Part shown: positions 1-9,145 of the stretch, piece after piece
Layout: each line of letters begins with the position of its first letter
Position numbering within the stretch: the first letter of the stretch is position 1
From: Thalassospira lucentensis
Lineage (GTDB): Bacteria > Pseudomonadota > Alphaproteobacteria > Rhodospirillales > Thalassospiraceae
Direction: 5' to 3'
Length of the DNA: 64,000 nt
Assembly (NCBI RefSeq): GCF_032921865.1
Contig: NZ_CP136684.1
Span: 2,019,001 to 2,083,000 of the forward strand
Position numbers and translations under genes: made by a program
The notes under the pieces: generated by a model
Told to the model about the DNA's origin: nothing
Seen by the model: only the letters and a program-made list of their open reading frames with translations
The model's database searches: none

Positions 1-2
1 AT

Positions 3-1070
3 CTGGTCGATTTCAATCGAGGTGATGAATTTGGTGCGATGTCGCGAACCGTGGCGATCTTCCGCGAAAATGCGCTTAAGATCGAACAGATGGCCGAGGA
101 ACGCATTGCCCTTCAGCGCGAGGAAGAAGAAAAACGCCGCGCATCGCTGGGGGCGATGGCCGAAACCATTGAAGGCGAAACCGCAGGTCTTGTGCAATCC
201 GTCACCCATCAGGTGACCCGGATGCGCGAAGCGGTGGGCGAGGTTGCCGCCGCTGCCGAACGTGTGACCGGCCAGACCGAAATGGCGACCAATGCGGCCG
301 AACAAAGCCAGTCGCACGCCCATTCGATCAGCGAGGCGGCAACGCGGCTTTCCGATGCCATCGGGTCGATTGCTAACCGGGTTGACCGGCAGCGCGCCAT
401 TGCCCAGAACGCGGTGGGATCGACCCAGCAATCCGCCGAGGCGGTCGATGACCTTCGCGAAGTGGCGACCAGCATTGAGCAGATTGTCGATCTGATCCGC
501 GGGATTGCGGGGCAGACCAACCTTCTGGCGCTTAACGCGACCATCGAGGCGGCACGCGCGGGTGAAGCGGGCAAAGGCTTTGCCGTGGTCGCGGCCGAGG
601 TCAAGAATCTTGCAGGTCAAACCGCGCAGGCAACCGAGCAGATCACAGCCCATGTCAGTGCGATGGGCAATGTGACGGATCGTTGTGTTCGGTCGATGGA
701 AGATGTCGGTGTGACCGTGCGCGACATGATGTCGATTTCCGAAGAAGTGGCAGGTGATGTTGAACATCAGCGCCGCGAGACCGAGGAAATCAGCCTTGCG
801 ATTGCATCGGCCAGTGATGCGGCGCTTCATGTCAGCAATGCCATCCACGAGGTATCGCGCGATATCGAGGTGACGCGGAAACTGAGCATCGATCTGACAC
901 GTCGGGCGGACGAGGTTGATCGTAATGTGACCGAGCTTTCCGGGTCGCTTGACCGGGCGGTGGAATCCGCCGCGAGTGATGAAAGTCGTGCTGATGGGGA
1001 TGATGGCGAGATGGACGAGGCGTCCAATCTTGTTGATTTCCCGGCGCAATATATTCGCGGGGCTGCCTGA
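3..1070 (+). CDS. Methyl-accepting chemotaxis protein, 3' part (truncated by window edge)
   Basis: This is the cytoplasmic end of a chemoreceptor that signals through CheA/CheW. The open frame runs in from the left edge. The residues before the first internal Met (RGDEFGAM) are the end of a HAMP domain, so the true start and the sensor and membrane parts lie outside the window. A long coiled-coil follows, with the conserved MCP hairpin tip at about bases 484-620 (IAGQTNLLALNATIEAARAGE, split here as IAGQTNLLALNA and TIEAARAGE). The C-terminal tail is acidic and shows no NWETF-type CheR-binding pentapeptide. A hairpin terminator follows, so it looks like the last gene of its unit. The ligand cannot be deduced. 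Confidence 0.95.
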   Translation: MVDFNRGDEFGAMSRTVAIFRENALKIEQMAEERIALQREEEEKRRASLGAMAETIEGETAGLVQSVTHQVTRMREAVGEVAAAAERVTGQTEMATNAAEQSQSHAHSISEAATRLSDAIGSIANRVDRQRAIAQNAVGSTQQSAEAVDDLREVATSIEQIVDLIRGIAGQTNLLALNATIEAARAGEAGKGFAVVAAEVKNLAGQTAQATEQITAHVSAMGNVTDRCVRSMEDVGVTVRDMMSISEEVAGDVEHQRRETEEISLAIASASDAALHVSNAIHEVSRDIEVTRKLSIDLTRRADEVDRNVTELSGSLDRAVESAASDESRADGDDGEMDEASNLVDFPAQYIRGAA

Positions 1071-1110
1071 TCCGGCTTTTTTTGCTGATTTTGGTCATTT
1101 AACCAGCCAT

Positions 1111-1140
1111 AAGCCTGTGCAGCATTGCACGGGCTTTTGT
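1111..1140 (+). terminator. Rho-independent terminator after the chemoreceptor gene
   Basis: A 10-bp stem (AAGCCTGTGC with GCACGGGCTT, one G-U pair) closes a 6-nt loop and is followed by a T-rich tail. It lies about 40 bp after the chemoreceptor stop codon and ahead of the efflux operon. Confidence 0.75.
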
Positions 1141-1333
1141 GCTTCTGGGGCTGTGCGGGTGATCCGGATCGGCGGATTGAACCTATTACCTGATGAGTAC
1201 AAGTTGCGACATTTCTGATACAATTTTCCGGTCGCTGCCTTCGGGGAACTAACGTAAGGTCTATGATACTGACTTTAAGACATTTTCAGCGATGTCTTTG
1301 CATGATTCCAGAACACACGAGAACGGGCATTCG

Positions 1334-2467
1334 ATGTCACGCACAGGTAGGCTAGTCGTATTTCTGTTGGTTATTGCCGCGGTCGGTGGCGGCTGGTTTG
1401 CCTATGACAAAGGGATGTTGCCTTTTGTCGGGGCAGGAAGCGTTGCCGGGGGCGATGGCGCGAGCCGTTCGGGCAACCCGGCCCTGCCGGTGATTGCCGA
1501 ATATGCCAGCATCATGGAAGAAAAGACGGTTGTCGAGGCGGTCGGAACTGGTCGGTCGACACTGGGCGTTTCGATCTATCCGGCAGTTTCAGGCGAAGTC
1601 AGTGATGTTCTTTTTCATGCCGGTGAAACGGTTTCACGCGGGCAGGTTCTTTTGATCCTTGATTCCGATCGGGAACGGCTGGCGCGTGATCTGGCATCGG
1701 TGCAGGTCAAGGATGCAAGCCAGCTTCTGGACCGGTACGAGCAGGCCCGTCCGCTTGGCGCGGTATCGGCAAGCGAGGTGGATGCGGCACGCACCGCCCT
1801 TGCCGAGGCGCGCATTCGGCTGGATCAGGCCGAGGTTGACCTTGCGGACCGCACCATTCTGGCACCGTTCAATGGCACGGTTGGTATTCCGCAGGTGGAG
1901 CCGGGCGACCGTGTGGACAGTTCCACATTGATCGCGACACTTGATAATGTCGAAAGCGTTCTGGTCGATTTTGAAGTTTCCGAAACCCGGTTTGACAATG
2001 TGAAAATCGGGCAGTCGCTTCGGGTGGAAACCTGGAGCCTGCCGGGGGAATGGTTTGAGGGGACGGTTGATTCAATCGCCAGCCGTATTGATCCCGAAAG
2101 CCGCACATTCAATGTCCGCGCGCGTATTCCCAACCCGACCGGAAGACTTCTTTCGGGGATGTCCTTTGCTGTTTATGTCGATATCGAAGGCCAGACTTAT
2201 CCGTCGGTTCCGGAAATTTCGGTTTTGTGGGGCGATGGTGGCACCTATGTCTGGCGGATCAAGGATGACAAGGTCGAACGGGTTCCGGTCCGTGTCGTAA
2301 AGCGGACACAGGGACGCATCCTGCTTGACGGGCCGATTGCCAAGGGTGATCTGGTGGTGGTCGAAGGCGTGCTGCGCCTGCGGCCGGGCCGAGATGTGGC
2401 GGCGACCATTCGCAGCGGCGATGAAACCGGTGTTGCCCAGCGCAACGGCACCGGCGAAGGGTCGTAA
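1334..2467 (+). CDS. RND efflux periplasmic adaptor (membrane fusion protein, HlyD/AcrA family)
   Basis: This is the adaptor that links an inner-membrane RND pump to an outer-membrane channel. I chose the ATG at 1334 because the protein then begins with a short basic stretch and a hydrophobic signal anchor (RLVVFLLVIAAVGGGWF); an in-frame ATG at 1292 would add 14 unlikely residues. Next come the first half of the lipoyl domain (GEVSDVLFHAGETVSRGQVL), a coiled-coil hairpin, the second lipoyl half (APFNGTVG), a beta-barrel and a membrane-proximal domain. The gene opens a three-gene efflux operon and is followed after 1 base by the pump. No regulator is adjacent, so the substrate remains unknown. 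Confidence 0.93.
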   Translation: MSRTGRLVVFLLVIAAVGGGWFAYDKGMLPFVGAGSVAGGDGASRSGNPALPVIAEYASIMEEKTVVEAVGTGRSTLGVSIYPAVSGEVSDVLFHAGETVSRGQVLLILDSDRERLARDLASVQVKDASQLLDRYEQARPLGAVSASEVDAARTALAEARIRLDQAEVDLADRTILAPFNGTVGIPQVEPGDRVDSSTLIATLDNVESVLVDFEVSETRFDNVKIGQSLRVETWSLPGEWFEGTVDSIASRIDPESRTFNVRARIPNPTGRLLSGMSFAVYVDIEGQTYPSVPEISVLWGDGGTYVWRIKDDKVERVPVRVVKRTQGRILLDGPIAKGDLVVVEGVLRLRPGRDVAATIRSGDETGVAQRNGTGEGS

Positions 2468-2468
2468 C

Positions 2469-5400
2469 ATGCAGGACGGGAATCAGAACGAAAACCAGAA
2501 TGATCTGGCGTCACTCAGCATCCGTCGCCCCGTTCTTATTTCCGTGGTGTCGCTTTTGATCATTCTGGCGGGTCTTGCCGCCATGCTGGGTGTTGAAATC
2601 CGCGAGCTGCCCAACGTTGATCAGCCGACGGTCACGGTTTATGCGACCTATGACGGGGCCTCGCCCGAAACGGTTGATGCCGAGGTCACAAGCCTTCTTG
2701 AAGGGGCAGCGTCGCGCGTCAGTGGTGTCAAACGCATCAGTTCAAACAGCGAAGAAGGCACGTCGCGGGTTCGCGTCGAATTTTATCCCGATATTGAAAT
2801 CAATGATGCGGCCAATGACATTCGCGAGGCGGTCAGCCGCGCATCAAGAACCCTTCCCGACGAGGTCGAGGATGTCCGCGTGGTCAAGGCCGATGCGGAT
2901 GCCAGTGCGATCATGCGGCTTGCGGTGGTCAGCAATCGGCTGACCGAGGAAGAGCTCGCCAATATCGTTGATGACCAGATCAGCCCGGCGCTGCTTTCCG
3001 TGCCCGGTGTGGCCGAAATCACGATCAATGGCGAACGCGAAAAGGTTCTGCATGTCCGGGTCGATCCGCTGCGACTGGCCAGTTACGGCTTTTCGGTTCA
3101 GGACGTTGCCGATGTTTTGAGAACCGCCAAGTTCGACATTCCCGCCGGCAGTTTTGATTCCAGCGATCAGAAGCTTTTTGTCCGGGCGGATGCGTCGGTC
3201 TGGGAGGTCGAGGACGTCAAACAGATGTTCATCCGCAATCAGGTGCGGCTGGGTGATGTAGCGGATGTCTATTACGGGCCCGATGATGCGACATCCTATG
3301 TGCGCCTTGATGGCCGGACCGTGATCGGGCTTGGCGTTGTCAGGCAGGCGCAGTCAAACACGATTGCGATATCGGATGGCATTCGCGAGGTGGCCGAACG
3401 GCTGAACAGTCAGTACGACGATATCGACGTGTTCGTGAACTCGGACGATGCGGTGTTTATCGAAGGCGCGCTTTGGGAAGTTCTGAACAGTCTGGCGCTG
3501 GCGATCATTATCGTGATCGGGGTTCTGTATCTTTTCCTGCGGTCCTTTACCGCGACACTGATCCCGACGGTGACCATTCCAATTGCGCTTGTCGGGACGG
3601 TGGCCGCGATCTGGATGATGGGCTTTTCGATCAATATCCTGACGTTGCTGGCGCTTGTTCTGGCGACGGGGATGATTGTTGATGATGCGATTGTGGTGCT
3701 GGAAAACATCCAGCGCCGCCGTCATCAGGGATTGGGATCGATGGCGGCCGCAGTTCTGGGGACGCGGCAGGTGTTTTTTGCGGTGATTGCCACCACACTG
3801 ACGCTGGTATCGGTGTTTGTGCCGATTTCGTTTTTGCCAAGCACGGCAGGCCGCCTTTTCCGGGAATTTGGGTTCGTGCTGGCATTTTCGGTTGCGGTGT
3901 CTTCGTTTGTTGCCCTGTCACTGTGCCCGATGCTGGCGTCGCGGTTAAAGCATATCGACCCGCATGACGGGCAAAAGGATGCCAAGCCCAACTTCCTTGA
4001 ACGGATCGGCCTCTATTGTTCGGGTGTTTACAAATACATTCTGGAATGGGTTTTGCGGTTCCCGCTGATTACCCTGATCGTGTCGATCTTTGCCGGGGTG
4101 CTGGCATTTGGGGTCTATAACACGGTCACACAGGAACTTCTGCCCGACGAGGATCGCGGGCGTATTCTTGTATCGCTGCGCGGGCCGGACGGGGTTGGCA
4201 TCGATTACATGGACCGGCAGGTCGAAACGGTTGAAAACATCCTGCGTCCGATTGTGGAGGCCGGTGATGCCTATAACATCTATACCATTGTCGGGCTTTG
4301 GGATCCGAACCGTGCGCTTGTGATTGCACCACTGGTGCCGTGGAACGAGCGCAGCCGCAGCCAGCAGAATATCAGCAATTCGATCCGCGGAAGTCTTGAG
4401 GCATTGCCCGGTGTTCAGGCCTTTGTCTATCAGCCCAACAGCCTTGGTTTGCGTGGTGGTACCGGCGAGGGATTTGAATTTGCCCTGACGGGGACGAATT
4501 ACCGCACGCTGGCGGCAAATGCGCGCGCCATGCAGCAGGAGCTTGAGGCGAATTATCCGCAGTTTGTCGGTCTTCGGGTTTCCTATCAAACGACCCAGCC
4601 GCAATTGTTGGTGAATATTGATCGGCAGCGCGCCTTTGACCTTGGCATTCCGATTGAAAGCCTTGATACGACCCTTCGCACGATGATCGAGGGATATGAA
4701 GTTACCGAGATCACGGTGGATGATGAAAACATCCCGGTGAAGCTGCGCAGCAGTGCGGGCAGCATCAATGACCCATCCGATCTTGAGAACCTGTTTGTCA
4801 GCAATGGCGAGGGTCGTATTTTACCGCTGTCATCGGTCATCAGCCTGACCGAAGAAGCGGTTGCATCCGAACTTGAACGCGAAGGGCAGCAGCGTGCGGT
4901 CAAGATTTCGGGCAATCTTGCGCCGGGTTATACCCTGCAGCAGGCGGTTGTCGATATTGACGAGGTTGCAGACAGGGTGCTGCCGCCGGGCATGAGCGTC
5001 CTGTTCCTTGGCGATGCGGCGACACTTGGCGAAACGTCGCATGATGTGCAGATCACGTTCCTGATTGCGGTGCTTGTCGTGTTGCTGGTGCTTGCCGCGC
5101 AGTTCGAAAGCTTCATGTCGGCCCTTGTGGTTGTCCTGACCGTTCCGTTCGGGTTGGCAGCGGCAATTTATGCGCTGGGCCTTAGCGGCACATCGATCAA
5201 TATCTATAGCCAGATCGGGTTGGTGATGCTGGTCGGGCTTATGGCCAAGAACGGCATTCTGGTGGTGGAATTTGCCGATCAGTTGCGCGATGCCGGGAAA
5301 TCCGTGCGCGAAGCGGTTCATGATGCGGCGATGATTCGCCTGCGGCCGATCATGATGACGATGATTTCGACCGTGCTTGGCGGGTTGCCGCTTGTGCTTG

Positions 5401-5621
5401 GCACCGGGGCCGGGGCCGAGGCGCGTGCGGCGATTGGCTGGGTCGTTTTTGGCGGGCTTGGTTTTGCGACGGTCTTTACCCTGTTCCTGACACCGGTTCT
5501 TTACCTTCTGCTGGCGCCGCTGGTTTCGGCCCGTGCCGATGGGGGCAAGAAACTGCAAAGCCAGTTGCGATCTGCGGAAAGCATTCCTGACAAGGGCGAG
5601 ATTGAAGGAAGTACCAGCTAG
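2469..5621 (+). CDS. RND family efflux pump, inner-membrane transporter (HAE1/AcrB-like)
   Basis: A proton-driven RND pump of about 1050 residues, the normal family length. The start at 2469 lies 1 base after the adaptor stop and gives a short hydrophilic N-terminus, then TM1 (PVLISVVSLLIILAGLAA). Two large periplasmic loops alternate with two blocks of TM helices, the expected 12-TM twofold layout. TM4 carries the proton-relay Asp pair in GMIVDDAIVVLENI, and the second half has the matching GLMAKNGILVVEFADQ segment with its essential Lys. The N-terminus (SIRRPVLISVV, LPNVDQPTVTV) resembles the MexF/MdtB-like multidrug subgroup rather than the metal pumps. Substrate range cannot be inferred. 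It sits between its adaptor and outer-membrane partner. Confidence 0.95.
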   Translation: MQDGNQNENQNDLASLSIRRPVLISVVSLLIILAGLAAMLGVEIRELPNVDQPTVTVYATYDGASPETVDAEVTSLLEGAASRVSGVKRISSNSEEGTSRVRVEFYPDIEINDAANDIREAVSRASRTLPDEVEDVRVVKADADASAIMRLAVVSNRLTEEELANIVDDQISPALLSVPGVAEITINGEREKVLHVRVDPLRLASYGFSVQDVADVLRTAKFDIPAGSFDSSDQKLFVRADASVWEVEDVKQMFIRNQVRLGDVADVYYGPDDATSYVRLDGRTVIGLGVVRQAQSNTIAISDGIREVAERLNSQYDDIDVFVNSDDAVFIEGALWEVLNSLALAIIIVIGVLYLFLRSFTATLIPTVTIPIALVGTVAAIWMMGFSINILTLLALVLATGMIVDDAIVVLENIQRRRHQGLGSMAAAVLGTRQVFFAVIATTLTLVSVFVPISFLPSTAGRLFREFGFVLAFSVAVSSFVALSLCPMLASRLKHIDPHDGQKDAKPNFLERIGLYCSGVYKYILEWVLRFPLITLIVSIFAGVLAFGVYNTVTQELLPDEDRGRILVSLRGPDGVGIDYMDRQVETVENILRPIVEAGDAYNIYTIVGLWDPNRALVIAPLVPWNERSRSQQNISNSIRGSLEALPGVQAFVYQPNSLGLRGGTGEGFEFALTGTNYRTLAANARAMQQELEANYPQFVGLRVSYQTTQPQLLVNIDRQRAFDLGIPIESLDTTLRTMIEGYEVTEITVDDENIPVKLRSSAGSINDPSDLENLFVSNGEGRILPLSSVISLTEEAVASELEREGQQRAVKISGNLAPGYTLQQAVVDIDEVADRVLPPGMSVLFLGDAATLGETSHDVQITFLIAVLVVLLVLAAQFESFMSALVVVLTVPFGLAAAIYALGLSGTSINIYSQIGLVMLVGLMAKNGILVVEFADQLRDAGKSVREAVHDAAMIRLRPIMMTMISTVLGGLPLVLGTGAGAEARAAIGWVVFGGLGFATVFTLFLTPVLYLLLAPLVSARADGGKKLQSQLRSAESIPDKGEIEGSTS

Positions 5622-5622
5622 A

Positions 5623-7074
5623 ATGTCTGTAAAACGTCTTTCAATCTGTTGTGCCCTGCCGCTTCTGATCGGACTTTCGGCCTGCCAGACGGTCGGTCCG
5701 GATTATGTTGCGCCGAAATTTGATCTTGTCGGGGCCTATACCCCGCCGGTGCCGGTGATTGCGGCCAATCAGGCCGATCATGGCCGTTGGTGGGAAAGCA
5801 CCAGTGATCCGGTTTTGCGCGATCTGATCGCGCTTGGTCTTGCCAATAACCTTGACTTGCGGATCGCGGCCAGCCGGATCGAGGAAGCCCGTGCTGTGGC
5901 GCGCGGGGTATCGGGGGCAAATGGCATCGAGGTCGGTGCCAGTGTTAATGGCGATGCCGAACGCGGCACATCATCGCGCGAACGCGGCGATCAGACGACG
6001 GACCTCGGATTTGGGGCCGGCATCGATTTTTCATGGACGGCGGATGTCTGGGGCGGGCAGCAGCGCGAGGACGAAGTCGCGCTGGCGGATTATCTGGAAC
6101 AGGTTTACCTGCGCGAGGACGTTTATCTGACGGTGATTGCCGATATCGTGCGCAACTATATCGAGCTGCGCGGTACGCAGAAGCGTCAGGAATTGCTGCG
6201 CAGTTCGCTCGATCTGCAACGCCAGACCAGCAATATCGTGCAGGTCCGGATGCAGACGGGGCTGGCGTCCGAGCTTGATCTTTCGCGTGCCCGTGCCGAG
6301 GTTTCCGATATCGAGGCGACATTGCCGACATTGCAGACCGATATTGACCGGTCGATCAACGCGATTGCCATCCTTCTGGGCGCGCAGCCAGGGACCTATC
6401 GCGACCGTCTGGTGGATGTGCAGCCGCTGCCGGAATTTGACAGTGCGCCGCCGATTGGTATTCCGGCCGATCTTTTGCGCCGTCGCCCCGATGTCCGCGC
6501 AGCGGAGCTTTCATTGATTTCCGCTACGTCGGAAATTGGTGTTCAGACGGCTGATCTTTATCCCGAATTGACGCTGGACGGGTCACTCGCGCTTGGAGCC
6601 ACGGGATATGGCACGGGGCCGATTGTCCGTACCGCGATGGCCGCCATCGGGGCGGTGATTGATGCGACGCTTTATGATGGTGGGGCACGACAGGCCGATA
6701 TTGATGTTGCCGAACAACAGGCGCAGCAGGCATTTTACAGCTATCAGCAGACGCTTCTGGTCGCCATTCAGGATGTTGAAAGTGCGATTTACGGATATGT
6801 CGGGGCGGTTCAGCAACGCGATTCCCTGATTTCGTCGGTGCGCTATCATCGTCAGGCGTTTGAACAGTCCCGTGTCCGGTACGTTCAGGGGCTTTCAAAC
6901 TTCCTTGATGTGCTTGATTCGCAGCGCACCCTGACGCAGTCCCAACAGGACCTTGCGGATGCAGAAACCGATCTGGAACTCGAAACCATCAATCTTTATT
7001 CCGCCGTCGGGCTGAGCGTTGAAGATGTTGAACGTTATGCCGACAAGGCCGGGATTGACATGAATAATGGTTAG
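5623..7074 (+). CDS. Outer-membrane efflux lipoprotein (TolC/NodT family)
   Basis: The outer-membrane channel of the tripartite pump. It starts 1 base after the pump gene. The N-terminus is a lipoprotein signal (MSVKRLSICCALPLL, lipobox LSAC), followed by VGPDYVAP, typical of NodT/OprM-type channels. Two OEP repeats form the rest, with long amphipathic helices (for example the RQTSNIVQVRMQTGLASELD region) and the characteristic RRRPDVRAAE motif in the middle. About 483 residues, normal for the family. No downstream gene is attached; the next gene starts 124 bp later with its own ribosome site. Confidence 0.94.
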   Translation: MSVKRLSICCALPLLIGLSACQTVGPDYVAPKFDLVGAYTPPVPVIAANQADHGRWWESTSDPVLRDLIALGLANNLDLRIAASRIEEARAVARGVSGANGIEVGASVNGDAERGTSSRERGDQTTDLGFGAGIDFSWTADVWGGQQREDEVALADYLEQVYLREDVYLTVIADIVRNYIELRGTQKRQELLRSSLDLQRQTSNIVQVRMQTGLASELDLSRARAEVSDIEATLPTLQTDIDRSINAIAILLGAQPGTYRDRLVDVQPLPEFDSAPPIGIPADLLRRRPDVRAAELSLISATSEIGVQTADLYPELTLDGSLALGATGYGTGPIVRTAMAAIGAVIDATLYDGGARQADIDVAEQQAQQAFYSYQQTLLVAIQDVESAIYGYVGAVQQRDSLISSVRYHRQAFEQSRVRYVQGLSNFLDVLDSQRTLTQSQQDLADAETDLELETINLYSAVGLSVEDVERYADKAGIDMNNG

Positions 7075-7198
7075 CGGGTTCTTCCGGCAGAGACCTTCAT
7101 TACACAAGCGTCTGTATTAACGCCGATTTCCATAAGCTGTTGCTTGTTTTAATCGACGGTTCGTCCTAGGTCTTGGGTATCTTGAACCGGGGAAGAAA

Positions 7199-7822
7199 AT
7201 GACGGGCGATTTGTTTGCCAACGAACCACCACGCAATCTGCTGCCCTTTGACGGGGAGGCATTGCTGCTGCGTGAGGTCATGGCGGCAAGTGATGCGGAT
7301 CGCGCGTTTGAACGGCTGTTAAGCGGCATTGTCTGGCAGCAGGAAATTGCCAAGCTGATGGGGCGCGAGATTGCCGTGCCGCGATTGACGGCATGGTATG
7401 GCGATGTGGCCTATCGTTATAGCGGTGTTTATCACCCGGCATCGCCATTTCCGAAAATCGTCGCCCCACTTCGCGATTTGGCGGAAGAAAAATCCGGTGC
7501 GTCGTTTAACACGGTTCTTCTGAACCATTATCGTGACGGGCGCGACAGTGTTTCGTGGCATGCCGATGACGAGGATGTGCTGGGCGAAAATCCGGTGATT
7601 GCCAGCCTGTCATTTGGCGAGGAACGGCGGTTCCATTTCCGGCACAAGAAAACCGGGGACCGGGTCAGTGTCGATCTGCCGCATAATTCATTGTTGATCA
7701 TGCGGGGCGCGACACAGCATCACTGGTTACATCAGATCCCCAAAACCGCGCGCCAGATCAGACCGCGGATTAATCTGACATTCCGTCATACCGCGCCGGA
7801 AAACAAGGTGCGCGGTCGATGA
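7199..7822 (+). CDS. AlkB-like 2-oxoglutarate/Fe(II) dioxygenase
   Basis: Predicted to reverse 1-methyladenine and 3-methylcytosine damage by oxidative demethylation. The whole metal and co-substrate set is visible: H121 and D123 in SWHADDE, H178, and R190 and R196 twelve and eighteen residues further on, the spacing seen in AlkB homologues. NxYxxGxDxxxWHxD-like text (LNHYRDGRDSVSWH) matches the ALKBH2/3-type subgroup more than E. coli AlkB. 207 residues. A GGGGAAG ribosome site precedes the ATG. It is monocistronic, bounded downstream by a hairpin. Tag and a YcaQ-like glycosylase lie within 8 kb, but the three are not in one operon. Confidence 0.9.
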   Translation: MTGDLFANEPPRNLLPFDGEALLLREVMAASDADRAFERLLSGIVWQQEIAKLMGREIAVPRLTAWYGDVAYRYSGVYHPASPFPKIVAPLRDLAEEKSGASFNTVLLNHYRDGRDSVSWHADDEDVLGENPVIASLSFGEERRFHFRHKKTGDRVSVDLPHNSLLIMRGATQHHWLHQIPKTARQIRPRINLTFRHTAPENKVRGR

Positions 7823-7841
7823 GTTTGGGGGGCTCTGAAAA

Positions 7842-7865
7842 AAGCCGCCCCGGTCAGGGCGGCTT
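7842..7865. terminator. Hairpin downstream of the AlkB-like gene
   Basis: A 9-bp GC-rich stem (AAGCCGCCC with GGGCGGCTT) with a 6-nt loop, 20 bp after the AlkB-like stop. The U-run is on the minus-strand reading (six T after the stem), so it would act best as a terminator for leftward transcription although no leftward gene lies on its right side before 9146. It may still end the rightward message. Confidence 0.5.
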
Positions 7866-7959
7866 GAAGTCAGCAATTCGAGATTGCCGGGAAAACCGTC
7901 AACACCAGGGTGCAAACGGACAAACGCATAGGCTGTTGTGCAATCGGTGCGTGCAAGAA

Positions 7960-7971
7960 TGAATCGATTCA
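7960..7971. promoter_or_regulatory. Candidate LacI-family operator 1
   Basis: The 12-mer TGAATCGATTCA is a perfect palindrome with a central CpG, the hallmark of LacI-family operators. It lies 125 bp before the LacI-family start codon and has a near-identical partner 58 bp further on. Autoregulation is an inference. Confidence 0.5.
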
Positions 7972-8017
7972 ATGAATGGAGTGTGGCGGTTCAGAAGGGG
8001 TTCTGTCAATATCGGGA

Positions 8018-8029
8018 TGAACCGATTCA
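8018..8029. promoter_or_regulatory. Candidate LacI-family operator 2
   Basis: TGAACCGATTCA differs from the upstream perfect palindrome at one base and keeps the central CpG. Centre-to-centre distance to the first site is 58 bp, compatible with looping or with flanking a promoter of the regulator gene that starts at 8096. Confidence 0.5.
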
Positions 8030-8095
8030 AAAAAATGTCACGGGATGACCGGTTAATCCGAAAGCCGGGGTGAATAAAGGGGAGACATCGCAAGG

Positions 8096-9142
8096 ATGGC
8101 AAAACGGGTACGTCTTCTGGATGTGGCCAAGGCAGCCGGGGTATCGCAGGGCACGGCATCAAATGCCTTTGGCAAGCCGGATTTGGTACGCAAGGAAGTC
8201 CGGGAGCGCATTCTGGAAGTTGCCAGGGAGCTTGGCTATCGCGGGCCGCATGTGATGGCGCGCATGTTGCGGACCGGCAAGGCCGGGGCGCTTGGCGTGG
8301 TGTTTCCCGATAACCTTGAATATGCCTTCAGCGACCCGGTGGCGATTGAACTTCTGCGCGGTGTCGGGCGGGAATGTGCCCGGCAGGCGGTCAATATGAT
8401 GATCATTTCGGCCGAAAACCCCGAACAGGCGATTACCGCGATCAACAATGCCGCCGTCGATGCGTTTCTGGTGCATTGTTATTCCGACGATAACGACATC
8501 ATTTCCGCCATTCAGCGCCGCAACCAGCCACTGGTCTGCATCGATACCGATATTGCCGGGGCGGCGGGCACCGTGGTGCTTGATGATTTTGCCGGGGCGC
8601 AAATGGCGGCCCAGCATTTGATCGATTGTGGTTCGCGCAGGTTTGCCATCCTGTCCCTGCAGGCCAATAAGGCGGAAAATTTCGGCCCGATGAATGCCAA
8701 ACGCCGAGGGGCGGTCAGCCACCGTGTGGTGCGCGAGCGGCTTGGCGGGTATCACGCGGCCCTTAAAAAGGCCGGGATCGCGATTGAGGATATCGTCCAT
8801 ATCGAATGCGAAAACATGTCATCGCACAGTGCCGAAATGGTCGAAACCATGTTGCGTCATCACCCGGAAATCGACGGTGTTCTTGCGATGTCCGATGTGA
8901 TTGCCATCGGTGCACTTGATGGCGCGCGCGCAAGTGGCCGCAAAGTCCCCGATGATCTTAAGGTCATCGGCTTTGATGGTATTGCGGAGGGCGAACGCAC
9001 CGACCCGCCATTATCGAGCATCCGACAGGATTCCGTTGAAAAGGGGCGGCTGGCGGCCGAAATGGCGCTTGGCGAGGCGGAAAGCGACAGCCGCGTTCTT
9101 GAAACCAGCCTGCTTGTCCGCGGATCAAGTTTGATCCCCTAG
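8096..9142 (+). CDS. LacI/PurR-family transcriptional regulator
   Basis: A repressor-type regulator of 348 residues, normal length. The N-terminal helix-turn-helix is clear (RLLDVAKAAGVSQGTASNAF, with the hinge region ELGYRGPHVMARMLRTGKAG). The rest is a periplasmic-binding-protein-like sugar or nucleoside sensor domain that includes GVVFPDNLEYAF, a DVIAIGAL segment, the VIGFDGI motif and the late PPLSSIRQD motif. The promoter-proximal sequence has two palindromes with central CpG that fit LacI-family operators. No transport or catabolic operon is next to it: the neighbour downstream is a convergent glycosyltransferase. Its effector and target genes are therefore unknown. Confidence 0.93.
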   Translation: MAKRVRLLDVAKAAGVSQGTASNAFGKPDLVRKEVRERILEVARELGYRGPHVMARMLRTGKAGALGVVFPDNLEYAFSDPVAIELLRGVGRECARQAVNMMIISAENPEQAITAINNAAVDAFLVHCYSDDNDIISAIQRRNQPLVCIDTDIAGAAGTVVLDDFAGAQMAAQHLIDCGSRRFAILSLQANKAENFGPMNAKRRGAVSHRVVRERLGGYHAALKKAGIAIEDIVHIECENMSSHSAEMVETMLRHHPEIDGVLAMSDVIAIGALDGARASGRKVPDDLKVIGFDGIAEGERTDPPLSSIRQDSVEKGRLAAEMALGEAESDSRVLETSLLVRGSSLIP

Positions 9143-9145
9143 AAA

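Noticed and set aside
1204..1224. TTGCGA and TACAAT upstream of the efflux operon
   Set aside because: The spacing is only 9 bp, too short for a sigma-70 promoter.
7935..8095. Sigma-70 promoter for the LacI-type gene
   Set aside because: No pair of -35 and -10 hexamers with good spacing stands out, so I left only the operator candidates.
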